Source: Actinomyces provencensis
GTDB lineage: Bacteria > Actinomycetota > Actinomycetes > Actinomycetales > Actinomycetaceae
Length of the DNA: 40,211 nt
NCBI RefSeq assembly: GCF_900155435.1
Contig: NZ_LT700212.1
Location: 1,929,592-1,969,802 of the forward strand
Reading direction: 5' to 3'
The position numbers and the translations under genes are program-made. Position 1 is the first letter of the stretch. The number at the start of each line of letters is the position of its first letter. Under the pieces are notes generated by a model. It had not been told where the DNA came from. It was given only the letters and a program-made list of their open reading frames with translations, and made no database searches. Shown piece after piece: positions 25,941-35,226 of the stretch.

Positions 25941-26330
25941 TGACACCGACGCCTGCGTGCACCCTCGGCGACGTCGCTCATCGAGTTGCTTCCCGTCCTG
26001 ACCGCCTGCGGATCGTCGAGCGCAGACATCACAGGTGTCTGGTAGCACGACGAGGCTCTGGGATCGAGACGATGGACCCCGGCGGGAGCTGCACCGTCAT
26101 CCACCACAACCAGGGCCAACCACTCGACAACGGTGCCTCAATGACCTGCGCCCTCGGTGAGAAGGACCGGGACGGTGAATACCTCCTCATCCTCCGCCAG
26201 CCACCCGGCGGGCCCACGTACCGCGTCCGATCCGACGGATCGGACACGGCCGTCCTCATGGGCGACTCCGGCGACGTCATTGTGACACCGACCCGACAAT
26301 GCCCTTCACCCGCCGGTGATCCCGCCGCGC
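25941..26330 (+). pseudogene. Remnant of a small lipoprotein gene, frameshifted
   Basis: Within 25977-26042 one frame reads LLPVLTACGSSSADITGVW and then TAG. LTAC-GSSS is a lipobox, with the lipidated cysteine at codon 26007-26009. From about 26050 a second frame continues as a small secreted domain (GSGIETMDPGGSCTV, NQGQPLDNGASMTCAL, YLLILRQPPGGPTYRV) up to about 26310. The combined layout fits a short actinobacterial lipoprotein family. The first frame lacks a start codon after the TGA at 25941, and the two parts are out of frame, so the gene is at least doubly damaged. Overall function is unknown. It ends just before the convergent response-regulator gene. Confidence 0.5.
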
Positions 26331-26350
26331 CGAGCATGTGCGTCACGTCG

Positions 26351-27001
26351 TCACACGATGTTCCTGCGCACCGCCCAGCGGGTCAGCTCGTTGCGGTTGG
26401 ACAGCTGCAGCTTGTGCAGCACCGCCGAGACATGGGTCTCCACCGTCTTGATGGAGATGAACAGCTCGCTGGCCACCTCCTTGTAGGTGTAGCCGCGGGC
26501 GATGAGGCGCATGACCTCCTGCTCCCGGGCACTGAGGAGGTCGAGCTCGTCGTCGCGGTCCGCGACCTCGTGGGTCCCGAAGGCATCGAGCACGAAGCCG
26601 GCCAGGCGCGGGCTGAAGGCCGCGTCCCCCGCGCCGACACGGTGGATGGCCTCCACGAGGTCCGCGGTGGTGATCGACTTGGTGACGTAGCCCCGCGCGC
26701 CGGCGCGGATGACGGCGACCACGTCCTCGGGGGCGTCGGAGACGGACAGCGCCAGGAAGCGCAGGCCCTCCACGTCGGAGCAGGCATTCGCCACCTCGGC
26801 GCCGCCACCGCCCTTCCCACCGGGGAGGTGGACGTCGAGCAGGGCGACGTCGGGTCGCAGCTCGTGGCAGGCGGCGATCGCCCCCTCCACGTCGGCCGCC
26901 TCGCCGAGGATCTCGAGGTCGGCGCCTGCCTGCTCGAGTTCGGCGCGCACCCCCGCACGCACGAGTGGGTGGTCGTCGATGACGACGAGTCGGATGGTCA
27001 T
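26351..27001 (-). CDS. NarL/LuxR-family response regulator (LiaR-like)
   Basis: The 216-residue protein has a receiver domain (1-120) with acidic pocket Asp9/Asp10, phospho-acceptor Asp56 (DVALLDVHLP) and Lys108 (VTKS), then a LuxR-type DNA-binding domain (about 155-210, LSAREQEVMRLIARGYTYKE). ATG 27001 has an AGGAGGA ribosome site and overlaps the kinase stop by four bases, so the two proteins are made together. It should be phosphorylated by the kinase and regulate envelope-stress genes, probably including the divergent PspC/LiaF-like gene. Confidence 0.93.
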   Translation of the reverse strand: MTIRLVVIDDHPLVRAGVRAELEQAGADLEILGEAADVEGAIAACHELRPDVALLDVHLPGGKGGGGAEVANACSDVEGLRFLALSVSDAPEDVVAVIRAGARGYVTKSITTADLVEAIHRVGAGDAAFSPRLAGFVLDAFGTHEVADRDDELDLLSAREQEVMRLIARGYTYKEVASELFISIKTVETHVSAVLHKLQLSNRNELTRWAVRRNIV

Positions 27002-28668
27002 CGGTCCTCCTGGGGTGGTGGCGTGTCCCGGGCAGGATGCCGGGGATCGGGCGCCGTGGTCGGGTCGTGCGCCGCAGCGGGGGCGTGCGCCGCACCGGGG
27101 TCGGGCGCCGTGGTGGGGTCGGGCACCGCGCTGGCCCCGGACGCTGACACGGGAGCGGACGAGGGCGACCCGGTTGCTCCCGGCGGGACCGTCCCCTCCC
27201 CACCCGGTGGGGTCGCCGCAGCTCCCGACGCGCCCGCACCGTCCGGACACGGGCTGCGCGGGGCCCACAGGTGGACCTCGGTGCCGGTGGCGCGCGGACG
27301 GATCTGCGCGGATCCGCCCACGCGCTCCATGCGTCCGATGATCGAGTGACGCACCCCGTGGCGGTCCTCGGGAATCGCACCGGGGTCGAACCCGGACCCG
27401 GCGTCCTTGACGAAGATCTCGGCCCCGCCCTCGTCGACCTCGCAGTAGACGGAGACGGGGGGCGCGCCGTGGCGCACGGCATTGGTCACGGCCTCGGCCG
27501 CGGCGGCCACCAACGCCAGCTCGGCGGGTCCGGGCACGACGTCCCCCACGGTGACGACGTCCACGGCCACCCCGTAGGTCGACTCCGTCTGGCCGACGGC
27601 CTCACGCAGGGCCTCGGCCAGGGAGGTCGAGGGAGCCTCGTGACCGGTGTAGAGCCAGGACCGCAGCTCACGCTCCTGGGTGAGCGCCAGGGCGCGCACG
27701 CGGGTGGGGTCCTCGGCGGCGCCACGGATCAGGGTGAGGGTCTGCAGGACGGAGTCGTGCAGGTGGGCGGCGATGTCGGCGCGCTCGGCGTCACGGACCT
27801 GCGCCTCCCGGGCCGCGGACATGTCGGAGGACATCCGGAACCACAGCGGCGCCAGCGCCACCACCAGGCCCACGGCCACCACGATCCCGATCAGACCCCC
27901 ACGCATGAGGGCGCGCACGTTGTCGGTGCGCGAGACCAGCAGCACGGCGCCGACCAGCATCAGTGCCGTGCCCCCACCGATGAACGCCACGACCTTCGGA
28001 GAGCGCCATTGCCGCAGGTGGGCGCCCTGGCTCCACACCAGGCCCAGTCCCGCCAGGATCGCGAGGGCGGCGAGGATGTCACGCGCCTCGACGCGACCGG
28101 CGCCCAGGAGGAAGTAGGCCGCGAGCGCCACACTGACCGCACCCACACCGGCCACCAGCAGCTGGTTGCGTGCCGTGACCCGCGACCGGTCGGAGCCGAC
28201 GCGCACCAGGGACCGTCCCAGGCGGGCGGTCGGGGTGGTGGCCTCCGCGGAGCCGTCCACGGGCACCATGAGCACCAGCCACAGGTACAGCAGCGCGCCG
28301 GCCCCCCACATCAGCAGCAGGAGCGCCATGGTCATGCGCACCACCCACACCGGCACACCCAGGTGCACCGCCACCCCCGAGCAGACGCCGGCGATCCACG
28401 GGGTCGCCATGTCGGGTGAGTGGGAGGTGGCGCGCCGCAGCGGGGGGCGCGGGGGCGCCGACGAGGGCGGGACCCACTGGCCTGCCCGGTCGGGATCCTG
28501 CCGTGCGGGACCCGGTGGCCCCGCGGGTGCCGTCGGGCCAGCGGCTCCCCGTGCACCCGGGTCCGGTGACCACCGGGAGTCCGGCGTGGGTCCCTGCGCG
28601 CGCCCGGGAGTGGACCCACTGCCGCCCTGGGGCGGGGCCGGGGGCCACTGGGACGCTGGTGAACTCAC
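26998..28668 (-). CDS. PspC-domain sensor histidine kinase (LiaS-like)
   Basis: The protein is about 556 residues with a GTG 28668 start. After an 80-residue Pro/Gly-rich cytoplasmic lead, a PspC domain (TPWIAGVCSGVAVHLGVPVW, about 88-138) contains the first membrane segment. More hydrophobic segments span about 170-275. The HisKA_3 region (ERADIAAHLHDSVLQTL) carries the phospho-accepting His304, and the ATPase domain has EAVTNAVRHG with Asn396 and KDAGSGFDP. The ABC-type long sensor domain is missing, as in LiaS-type intramembrane sensors. The last 85 residues are low-complexity Pro/Ala repeats. The start is uncertain: GGAGGA abuts GTG 28668, and GTG 28716 is also in frame. Confidence 0.88.
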   Translation of the reverse strand: MSSPASQWPPAPPQGGSGSTPGRAQGPTPDSRWSPDPGARGAAGPTAPAGPPGPARQDPDRAGQWVPPSSAPPRPPLRRATSHSPDMATPWIAGVCSGVAVHLGVPVWVVRMTMALLLLMWGAGALLYLWLVLMVPVDGSAEATTPTARLGRSLVRVGSDRSRVTARNQLLVAGVGAVSVALAAYFLLGAGRVEARDILAALAILAGLGLVWSQGAHLRQWRSPKVVAFIGGGTALMLVGAVLLVSRTDNVRALMRGGLIGIVVAVGLVVALAPLWFRMSSDMSAAREAQVRDAERADIAAHLHDSVLQTLTLIRGAAEDPTRVRALALTQERELRSWLYTGHEAPSTSLAEALREAVGQTESTYGVAVDVVTVGDVVPGPAELALVAAAAEAVTNAVRHGAPPVSVYCEVDEGGAEIFVKDAGSGFDPGAIPEDRHGVRHSIIGRMERVGGSAQIRPRATGTEVHLWAPRSPCPDGAGASGAAATPPGGEGTVPPGATGSPSSAPVSASGASAVPDPTTAPDPGAAHAPAAAHDPTTAPDPRHPARDTPPPQEDR

Positions 28669-28717
28669 TCCTCCATCATCACATCCGGGGCGCGGTGGGC
28701 CCACCCCGGAGGGCACC

Positions 28718-28744
28718 GATCAGGGGAGGATCAGGGGAATCCCC
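28718..28744. promoter_or_regulatory. Candidate operator between the kinase and PspC/LiaF-like genes
   Basis: GATCAGGGGA occurs twice in direct repeat (28718-28727 and 28729-28738, 11-bp period, one helical turn). It overlaps the palindrome GGGGAATCCCC (28734-28744). The site lies between divergent genes, a natural place for the response regulator to bind. No clear -10/-35 boxes could be picked. Confidence 0.4.
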
Positions 28745-28782
28745 AATGGTGCGGGCACCTCCTCCGCGGGCACAGTTGTCAC

Positions 28783-30720
28783 ATGAGCACGAATGACGCC
28801 ACCGGGGCCCAGGGCGCCGGACGCGATGACCACATCCCTCCATCCAACGAGCCACCCGGCGCGAACGGCAACCGTCCAGGGCCCGACCCCGCTGCAGGCG
28901 GCACCTGGCAGCAGTCGGGACCCGGGTCGTGCGGCACCTGGCAGCAGTCCGGACCCACCGGCTCCCCCACAGGACACGGACCCGGTGGGTGGCAGCAGCC
29001 GGGCTGGGGCGCCCCCACCCCGCCCCCGGGAGCCGGGCGCAACGGCTTCTTCGAGTCACTGCGACGCTCGGGGTGGTTCCGCGCGGACCGACGCGTCCTG
29101 GGCGGTGTCTGCTCCGGCATCGCCGCACGCACCGGCTGGGACCTCGGACTGGTGCGGGCCGTCACCGTGGTCCTGGGGATCTTCCTCGGACCGGTGTGGG
29201 TGGCCTACGGCGTGGCCTGGGCGCTGCTCCCGGAGCAGCGCGACGGACGCATCCACCTGGAGCAGCTGACGCGGGGCCACTACGACGTCGCGCAGCTGGG
29301 CGCCCTGGTGATGGTCCTCATCGGTCTCGGCAACTTCTACCCGTGGTTCCTGCCGGACGGCTCCGGCTGGTTCCTCTGGACGCTGGCCCTGATCGCAGCG
29401 ATCACCATCGTCGTGGTCACGACGACCACCGGCTCCCGCAGGCAAGCGAGCCCGTCGGACACCACGGCGCCCGGCGGCTGGGGGGCTGGCCCCTCAGTGC
29501 CGGGAGCCCCTCAGGGGGCACCCGGGGCACCCGGGGCACCGGGAGCATTCGGTGCCGCTCCCACCCAGCAGTCCCACGCCAGCTGGCAGGCAGGACCGGC
29601 CCCCTCGGACCCGGGCACGTGGGGTGCGGGACCGACGCCGCAGGGCGGTGACGGTGACGCCGGGTGGCAGTCCCCGCCCACCCCACAGGGCGGGTCCGGG
29701 TGGCGCGAAGATGTCCCGTGGCAGCCCGGGCCGGCGACTCCGGCGCCTGCCGGAGCCCGGACGGGCTGGGATCCGGGCAGCACGGGCGGGGAACCGCGAG
29801 CACCGTACACGACTCAGGACCGACCCCAGGACCACTCCGCCGGGGCCGCATTCCCGCCGCCTGCACCGACACCGCAACCTGCCTGGACGGCGCCTGCTCC
29901 CTCGCCCGCACCGCGCCGCCTCAGCGCAGGCGTGAACCTCGCCACGCTCGGCAGCATCGTCCTGCTGGTGGCCATCTCGCTCTACCTCACCGTCGTCGGT
30001 CCGGTGGGAACTGAGAGCACCTTCGAGCCGATCGCCATCGGATGCGGCGCCGGCCTGATCGTCGTGGGACTGGTCATGGCCGTGGCTGCCATCAACGACC
30101 GCGGTGCGGGCTGGATGATCGCGCTGTCCCTGGTCGGCGTCATGATCGCCCTGCCCGTCATGGCCATCCTCCCCTGGAGCCACCAGGAGTACGCCACCCC
30201 GGCCCTCGACCCTGCGCAGATCAGTTCCTCCGCCGAGTACGACTGGCGCGCCGACTCGGTCTCCGGCATCGGGGACATCGACCTCGACCTCACGGGAGCA
30301 CCCGGGACGACGGACAAGACGATCTCGGTCGACGGGTCGATCGGCAGCCTCACGGTCCACGTCCGCCAGGGGCAGTCCGTGGCCTTCCTGATCGAGGGGT
30401 CGACGGGGACACTCCACGGTGAGTACTACACGGACGCCGACACCGGCATGACCAGCGACCCCTGGGTGCCAGAGGTCGACTACATCACGAACTCCCTGTC
30501 CTTCAGGTCCGACGGGTGGGACCCGGAAGCTGGGATCACGGTGGCCGTCTCCGGTTCGATCGGCGACATCACCATCGTCGAGGATGCCCCGGCCAGTGCC
30601 GCGCCCAGTGACAGCGAGACCCAGTCAGGTTCCAGCCAGTCCGGAGCAGAGGCCACTCCCACACCCACCACGTCCACGCCCAGTCCCTCCGGATCGCCCT
30701 CCGGCGAGCCCACCGACTGA
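28783..30720 (+). CDS. PspC-LiaF-like membrane protein
   Basis: The 645-residue protein has a Gly/Pro/Gln-rich N-terminus with repeated GTWQQSGP motifs (41-57), a PspC domain (about 95-152, DRRVLGGVCSGIAARTGWD), two membrane segments (about 165-218), a long Pro/Gly-rich linker (about 225-380), three further membrane helices (about 386-470) and a C-terminal LiaF/DUF4097-type beta-solenoid (about 478-605). A Ser/Thr/Pro tail ends the protein. In Firmicutes LiaF restrains the LiaS kinase; here the divergent kinase and regulator make that role likely. No clear ribosome site precedes ATG 28783, so it may be leaderless. A small membrane protein gene follows 11 bp later. Confidence 0.78.
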   Translation: MSTNDATGAQGAGRDDHIPPSNEPPGANGNRPGPDPAAGGTWQQSGPGSCGTWQQSGPTGSPTGHGPGGWQQPGWGAPTPPPGAGRNGFFESLRRSGWFRADRRVLGGVCSGIAARTGWDLGLVRAVTVVLGIFLGPVWVAYGVAWALLPEQRDGRIHLEQLTRGHYDVAQLGALVMVLIGLGNFYPWFLPDGSGWFLWTLALIAAITIVVVTTTTGSRRQASPSDTTAPGGWGAGPSVPGAPQGAPGAPGAPGAFGAAPTQQSHASWQAGPAPSDPGTWGAGPTPQGGDGDAGWQSPPTPQGGSGWREDVPWQPGPATPAPAGARTGWDPGSTGGEPRAPYTTQDRPQDHSAGAAFPPPAPTPQPAWTAPAPSPAPRRLSAGVNLATLGSIVLLVAISLYLTVVGPVGTESTFEPIAIGCGAGLIVVGLVMAVAAINDRGAGWMIALSLVGVMIALPVMAILPWSHQEYATPALDPAQISSSAEYDWRADSVSGIGDIDLDLTGAPGTTDKTISVDGSIGSLTVHVRQGQSVAFLIEGSTGTLHGEYYTDADTGMTSDPWVPEVDYITNSLSFRSDGWDPEAGITVAVSGSIGDITIVEDAPASAAPSDSETQSGSSQSGAEATPTPTTSTPSPSGSPSGEPTD

Positions 30721-30731
30721 AGGAGGCCATC

Positions 30732-31313
30732 ATGACGACATCCGAGAACACCCCCGACCGGAACGACCCCAGCGAGGACACCCCCACCGGGCAGCTCCCG
30801 GTGGACGGGGCGACGCAGGAACTGCCCGTGCCGGACGCGACAGCAGAACTGCCTCACACGGGCACGACCACCGAGGCCCATCGCCCAGACGGGACGGAGG
30901 CGACCTCGGCCACCGAGCCGCCCGCCCCGGGCGGGACAACCGACGCGGCTCCCCTGGACTGGCGGACCGCCGAGTACGGACCCGACCGCAGCAGCAGCAG
31001 CAGCGACGGTGCCCGCGACCGGACCGACCGGGCGACCCCTCCTCCGGTGTGGACCGCCAGCTCCTCGGTCGGGACTCCCGCCGATGCGGACGCAACGAGC
31101 GGCACATCCCATCGCCCCGAGGCCCCCGCCCGGGGTGTGCGGGTGGGTCAGTTGATCTGGGCGGGGATCGTCATCCTGCTGGGCGTGTTCCTCATCGCCC
31201 TCGCCCTCCTGCCCAACCTGGACGTGGCCACCGCCCTCATCGGCCTCGTGGCCCTGCTCGGTGTCGCACTGATCATCGCGGCGTGGGCCACCTCACGACG
31301 ACCCAAGGGCTGA
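30732..31313 (+). CDS. Small two-helix membrane protein of the LiaFSR-like locus, function unknown
   Basis: The 193-residue protein has a long acidic, Thr/Pro-rich cytoplasmic-type N-terminus (1-135, including a run of five serines) and two closely spaced membrane helices (about 140-161 and 167-186) ending in a basic tail, ARRPKG-like. ATG 30732 has an ideal AGGAGG ribosome site and lies 11 bp after the PspC/LiaF-like gene; both end at the terminator at 31337-31372. No family was recognised. The context suggests an accessory to envelope-stress sensing. Confidence 0.75.
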   Translation: MTTSENTPDRNDPSEDTPTGQLPVDGATQELPVPDATAELPHTGTTTEAHRPDGTEATSATEPPAPGGTTDAAPLDWRTAEYGPDRSSSSSDGARDRTDRATPPPVWTASSSVGTPADADATSGTSHRPEAPARGVRVGQLIWAGIVILLGVFLIALALLPNLDVATALIGLVALLGVALIIAAWATSRRPKG

Positions 31314-31336
31314 CACACACCTCGACGCGGGAGCGC

Positions 31337-31372
31337 ACTGTGGGGGCGGACCATCCGGTCCGCCCCCACAGT
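31337..31372. terminator. Strong bidirectional terminator hairpin
   Basis: A perfect 16-bp stem (31337-31352 with 31357-31372; core CTGTGGGGGCGGACC) closes an ATCC loop, 23 bp after the stop of the preceding gene. It also faces the end of convergent metG, so it can serve both strands. Confidence 0.85.
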
Positions 31373-31450
31373 CGTCCTCGTCAGTGTGCACCGTCGAGCC
31401 CACGGTGGCCGGCTGACCCCGGCCCAGCAGACGCCCGGGCCCCGGCGCGT

Positions 31451-33256
31451 TCAGGCCCCGGCGCGCCCCAGCTCCTCCTCGACGATCGCGTCGTCGAGCT
31501 TGTGGAAGACGGGGTGGGGCTGGTGGACGTCGCGCCCGACCAGCACCGGGTGACGCTCCCAGGTCGGGTAGCCCACGTAGTCGCCGGTGATGACCGGGTA
31601 GTTCCTCGGGGAGCCGTCCTCATTGGTGACGTCCAGGTCGGTGACCTCCTCGATGCGCGGCATCGGGGCGACCTCGCCGGTCCCACCCAGCACCAGGTCG
31701 ACCTCGTTGGCCGAATGCGGCAGGAACGGGGACAGCATGGTGTTGAGGTCGGTGACGACCTGGGCCAGGGTCCACAGGATCGTGCCCAGCCGGTCACGCT
31801 GCTCGGGTGCCTTGAGCTTGAAGGGTTCGGTGTCGGTGACGTACTTGTTGGCCTCACCGACCAGACGCATGGCCGCGGCCAGCGCCGCCTTCTGGTGGTG
31901 GGTGCGGATCAGCCCACCGACCTCGTCGAACCCGGCCTCCACGTCGTCGAGGAGCTGGCGGTCCACGTCCTCCAGGTCCTTCGGGTCAGGAATGTGCCCG
32001 AAGCGCTTGTGGATCATGGAGGCCGTGCGGTTCACCAGGTTCCCCCACCCGGCCACGAGCTCGGTGTTCGTGCGGCGCAGGAACTCCGCCCACGTGAAGT
32101 CCGCGTCCGAGGTCTCCGGGCCGGCCGCGGAGATGAAGTAGCGCAGGGCGTCGGCCTGGTAACGGCTGAGCATGTCACGCACGTAGATGACGATGCCGCG
32201 GGAGGAGGCGAACTTCCTGCCCTCCATGGTGAGGAACTCCGAGGAGACGACCTCGGTGGGCAGGTTCAGGTGCCCGTACTCCCCGGGCTCGCCGCCCTTG
32301 TCGCCCTCCCCGTTGTAGCCCAGCAACTCCGCGGGCCAGATCTGGGAGTGGAAGACGATGTTGTCCTTGCCCATGAAGTAGTAGGACAGGGCCTCCGGAT
32401 CATTCCACCACTGGCGCCACGCGTCGGGGTCGCCGGTGCGGCGCGCCCACTCGATGGAGGCGGAGAGGTAGCCGACCACGGCGTCGAACCACACGTAGAG
32501 CCGCTTGGTCGGCTGGTCCTCCCAGCCCGGCACCGGGATGCCCCAGTCGATGTCGCGCGTCATGGCGCGCGGGCGGATGTCCTCCAGGAAGTTCTGGGAG
32601 AACTTGATGACGTTGGGGCGCCAGGTCCCCGACTCCGCCCGGTCGTCCAGCCACTTCGAGAGCGCTCCGGCGAGGGCCGGCAGATCCAGGAAGTAGTGGT
32701 CGGTCTCCACGAACTCCGGGGTCTCCCCGTTGATCTTGGACCGGGGATTGATGAGGTCGGTGGGGTCCAGCTGGTTCCCGCAGTTGTCGCACTGGTCACC
32801 GCGCGCGCCCTCGTACCCGCAGATGGGACACGTGCCCTCGATGTAGCGGTCGGGAAGGGTACGCCCCGTCGAGGGGGAGATCGCACCGCGCGTCGTGCGC
32901 ACCACCATGTAGCCGTTGTCGCGCACGACCTCGAACATCGACTGCACCACGTGGTAGTGGTTGCCGGTGGTGGTGCGGGTGAACAGGTCGTAGGAGAGAC
33001 CCAGGGCCTGGAGGTCCTCGACGATGAGGCGGTTGTTGCGGTCGGCGAGCTGGCGGGGAGAGACCCCCTCGGCATCGGCGGCCACGAGGATGGGGGTCCC
33101 GTGCTCGTCGGTGCCGGAGACCATGAGGACGTCGTGGCCCGCCATTCGCATGTAGCGGGAGAAGACGTCGGAGGGGACCCCGAAACCTGCGACGTGACCG
33201 ATGTGGCGGGGGCCGTTGGCGTAGGGCCAGGCGACGGCGGAGAGGATGCGACTCAT
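31451..33256 (-). CDS. metG: Methionine-tRNA ligase
   Basis: The 601-residue class I synthetase charges tRNA-Met. PRHIGH (16-21) is the HIGH motif. The zinc knuckle has Cys143/Cys146 and Cys156/Cys159. KFASS (348-352) replaces KMSKS, as in many actinobacterial enzymes. [11 protein letters not shown] and the C-terminal helical anticodon-binding domain (about 400-540) are normal. It lacks the C-terminal EMAP-II-like dimerisation domain. ATG 33256 gives the family N-terminus [15 protein letters not shown]; a longer in-frame reading to 33622 runs into a repeat element. The -10-like TACTCT lies seven bases before ATG, suggesting a leaderless message. The gene keeps the metG-rsmI-pmt neighbourhood also seen in mycobacteria. 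Confidence 0.96.
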   Translation of the reverse strand: MSRILSAVAWPYANGPRHIGHVAGFGVPSDVFSRYMRMAGHDVLMVSGTDEHGTPILVAADAEGVSPRQLADRNNRLIVEDLQALGLSYDLFTRTTTGNHYHVVQSMFEVVRDNGYMVVRTTRGAISPSTGRTLPDRYIEGTCPICGYEGARGDQCDNCGNQLDPTDLINPRSKINGETPEFVETDHYFLDLPALAGALSKWLDDRAESGTWRPNVIKFSQNFLEDIRPRAMTRDIDWGIPVPGWEDQPTKRLYVWFDAVVGYLSASIEWARRTGDPDAWRQWWNDPEALSYYFMGKDNIVFHSQIWPAELLGYNGEGDKGGEPGEYGHLNLPTEVVSSEFLTMEGRKFASSRGIVIYVRDMLSRYQADALRYFISAAGPETSDADFTWAEFLRRTNTELVAGWGNLVNRTASMIHKRFGHIPDPKDLEDVDRQLLDDVEAGFDEVGGLIRTHHQKAALAAAMRLVGEANKYVTDTEPFKLKAPEQRDRLGTILWTLAQVVTDLNTMLSPFLPHSANEVDLVLGGTGEVAPMPRIEEVTDLDVTNEDGSPRNYPVITGDYVGYPTWERHPVLVGRDVHQPHPVFHKLDDAIVEEELGRAGA

Positions 33257-33263
33257 GGTCTCC

Positions 33264-33269
33264 AGAGTA
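33264..33269 (-). promoter_or_regulatory. Candidate metG -10 box, leaderless start
   Basis: TACTCT on the minus strand lies seven bases before the metG ATG. Transcription would start at or next to the initiation codon. No T-box or S-adenosylmethionine riboswitch could be seen upstream. The rest of the 33257-33667 gap holds GC-rich sequence and the 142-bp element. Confidence 0.4.
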
Positions 33270-33480
33270 GACGGGTCGACCCACGGGACGTGAACCGCTC
33301 CCGCGGCGTCACACGGCGAGGCACGCCGCCGTGGCCTGCGCGGCAGCTGCGCGCGTCGACGGCCCGGGCACGCCCCGGTCGACAGCCGGGGCACGCCCCC
33401 GCGGCCGGGAGGTACGTCCGCGCAGGGACCCACAGGAGCGGCCCGCCGGACGTCCTGGGTGACGAGTGACCTCCAACTCT

Positions 33481-33622
33481 GTGCAGGAATGCACCCATTT
33501 CCCGCTGACCGCATGCGTCGGCCAGCGGGAGGAACCGCGTCGTCACAGATCAGGACGGAGGGCGGGCTCGGGAACTCGGTGGCTGGGGTGTCCGTGACCG
33601 GAAACTGGGTGCATTCCTGCAC
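33481..33622. repeat. 142-bp element with terminal inverted repeats, copy 2 (MITE-like)
   Basis: Arms at 33481-33502 and 33601-33622 are inverted copies differing by one base deletion, with the core GGGTGCATTCCTGCAC. They match the arms at 91-112 and 211-232. The total length is again 142 bp, while the interior differs. It lies between metG and the nicotinamidase gene. Confidence 0.7.
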
Positions 33623-33667
33623 ACGGACGTGGTGGGACCGCTCATCCAGTCGGCTCGGCCGTCCGGT

Positions 33668-34249
33668 TCAGTCCGGGTCGACCTCACCGGAGTCGGCGAG
33701 CACCACGCCCGCCTGGGTCATGCGCACCCTCGCTGCCGCACCCAGCTCCTCGGAGACCGGCTCGGTGAGGTCGGTGAGCACCCGGGTGGTGAAGCCCGCC
33801 TCCTGTGCGTCCAGAGCCGTCTGGGCGACGCAGTGGGACTCGGCCAGTCCCACGACGTCGACATCGGTGACCCCTGCGGCCTCCAGGGCACGCTGCAGGG
33901 TGGAGCCGTCCGCGGTGGTGCCCTCGAAGCCGGAGTAGGCGGCGGCATACATGCCCTTCTTCACCGCCACGTCCGCATCCAGACCGGCCAGGGCGGGGTG
34001 GAGCTCGGCCTCAGGGGTACCGGCCACACCGTGGGGCGGCCAGGTGTCGACGAAGTCCGGGGTGTCGGAGAAGTGGGAGCCCGGGTCGATGTGCCAGTCC
34101 TGCGTGGTGGCGACCAGGTCGTAGGCGCCACGGTGGGTGCGGGCGAATGCGGCGATGCGCTCGGCGACGGCATTGCCGCCCTCGACCGGCAGCGAACCAC
34201 CCTCGCAGAAGGTCGGCTGGACGTCGACGACGATGAGTGCGCGTGACAT
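33668..34249 (-). CDS. pncA: Nicotinamidase (isochorismatase-like hydrolase)
   Basis: The 193-residue enzyme converts nicotinamide to nicotinic acid in NAD salvage. The catalytic triad is complete: Asp9 (VVDVQ), Lys98 (KKGMYAAAYSGFEG) and Cys140 (ESHCVAQTALDA). The metal site has Asp51, His53, His59 and His73, as in Mycobacterium tuberculosis PncA. Length and layout are normal. An enzyme of this class also activates pyrazinamide in mycobacteria; nothing here shows that this one does. ATG 34249 has a strong GAGGAGGA ribosome site. Single-gene unit on the minus strand. Confidence 0.92.
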   Translation of the reverse strand: MSRALIVVDVQPTFCEGGSLPVEGGNAVAERIAAFARTHRGAYDLVATTQDWHIDPGSHFSDTPDFVDTWPPHGVAGTPEAELHPALAGLDADVAVKKGMYAAAYSGFEGTTADGSTLQRALEAAGVTDVDVVGLAESHCVAQTALDAQEAGFTTRVLTDLTEPVSEELGAAARVRMTQAGVVLADSGEVDPD

Positions 34250-34365
34250 GGTTCCTCCTCGGGACTGTGGCCATCCACCTCCAGACTAGTGGCCCCGGAG
34301 TGGGCAGGTCGGGCGGGGCTGACCGGCAGTGGGTGCCCCCAGGCGTCCTCCGCGGTGCGGCGCCC

Positions 34366-35226
34366 TCAGTCGGCGTCGCGGCGGCGCAGCGCTGCGCGGT
34401 AGAGGTCGTTCTTGCGCAGTCCCGTGGCCTCGGCGACCTGGGCCGCGGCCTCCTTGAGGCGCATGCCCTCATCCGCGAGCGCGAGCACCGCCAGGACGTG
34501 GTCCTCGGCGCGGCCGGTCCCACGCGCTCCGGCAACCACGATGGTGATCTCCCCCAGCACCTCACCCACGGTGCGGGCGATGAGGGTGTTGAGGTCCCCA
34601 CGCAGGACCTCCTCGTGGACCTTGGTCAGTTCGCGGCAGACCACGGCCTGACGGGTCCCGCCGAAGGCCTCGGCCATCCGCACCAGGGTGGCATTGAGGC
34701 GTTTGGCGGACTCGAAGAAGATCAGGGTGTGGGGGTCCTGGGCCATCGACGCCAGCGCCCGGGAGGCCTCACCGTCCTTGCGGGGCAGGAACCCCTCGAA
34801 GGAGAAGCGGTCGGAGGGGAGCCCCGACACGGCCAGTGCGGTCACCGGGGCTGAAGGGCCGGGCAGGGCGGAGACGGGGACCTTGCGCTCCACGGCTCGG
34901 CGCACCACCCGGTAGCCGGGGTCGGAGACGGTGGGCATCCCCGCATCGGAGACCAGCAGCACGCGGGCACCGTCGTCGGCCAGGTCGACCACGGCATCGG
35001 CACGCTCGCGTTCATTGTGGTCATGGAGGCTGAGGAGGCGGCCGTTGATGCGCACGTCCAGTCGCGAGGCGAGGGCGAGGAGGCGTCGGGTGTCCTCGGC
35101 GGCCACCACCTCAGCCTCCGACAGTGCACGGATGAAACGCGGGGAGGCGTCCCCCATGTCTCCGATGGGGGTGGCCGCCAGCAGGATCGATCCGGGGCGC
35201 TGCACGGGCTGGTCGTCGGGGATCAT
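34366..35226 (-). CDS. rsmI: 16S rRNA (cytidine(1402)-2'-O)-methyltransferase
   Basis: The 286-residue SAM-dependent enzyme methylates the 2'-OH of C1402 in the decoding centre. Family motifs are ILLAATPIGDMGD, AAEDTRRL, LLVSDAGMPTVSDPGYRVV, SALPGPSAPVTAL and CRELTKVHEEVLRG. The C-terminal helical domain (EAAAQVAEATGLRKNDLY) is typical. ATG 35226 has overlapping GGAGG sites. It is divergent from pmt with about 96 bp between them, the same arrangement as in mycobacteria. Confidence 0.95.
   Translation of the reverse strand: MIPDDQPVQRPGSILLAATPIGDMGDASPRFIRALSEAEVVAAEDTRRLLALASRLDVRINGRLLSLHDHNERERADAVVDLADDGARVLLVSDAGMPTVSDPGYRVVRRAVERKVPVSALPGPSAPVTALAVSGLPSDRFSFEGFLPRKDGEASRALASMAQDPHTLIFFESAKRLNATLVRMAEAFGGTRQAVVCRELTKVHEEVLRGDLNTLIARTVGEVLGEITIVVAGARGTGRAEDHVLAVLALADEGMRLKEAAAQVAEATGLRKNDLYRAALRRRDAD

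Noticed and set aside
25844-27349. 501-codon plus-strand frame
   Set aside because: Most of it is antisense to the response regulator and kinase. Only the stretch up to about 26310 has independent meaning, as the lipoprotein remnant.
30584-33469. 961-codon plus-strand open frame
   Set aside because: It overlaps metG on the opposite strand and the small membrane gene; its product is low-complexity with no domains. High GC content creates such antisense frames.
33257-33480. T-box or S-adenosylmethionine riboswitch ahead of metG
   Set aside because: No conserved core motifs or specifier structure were seen, and a -10-like box next to the ATG leaves no room for a leader.
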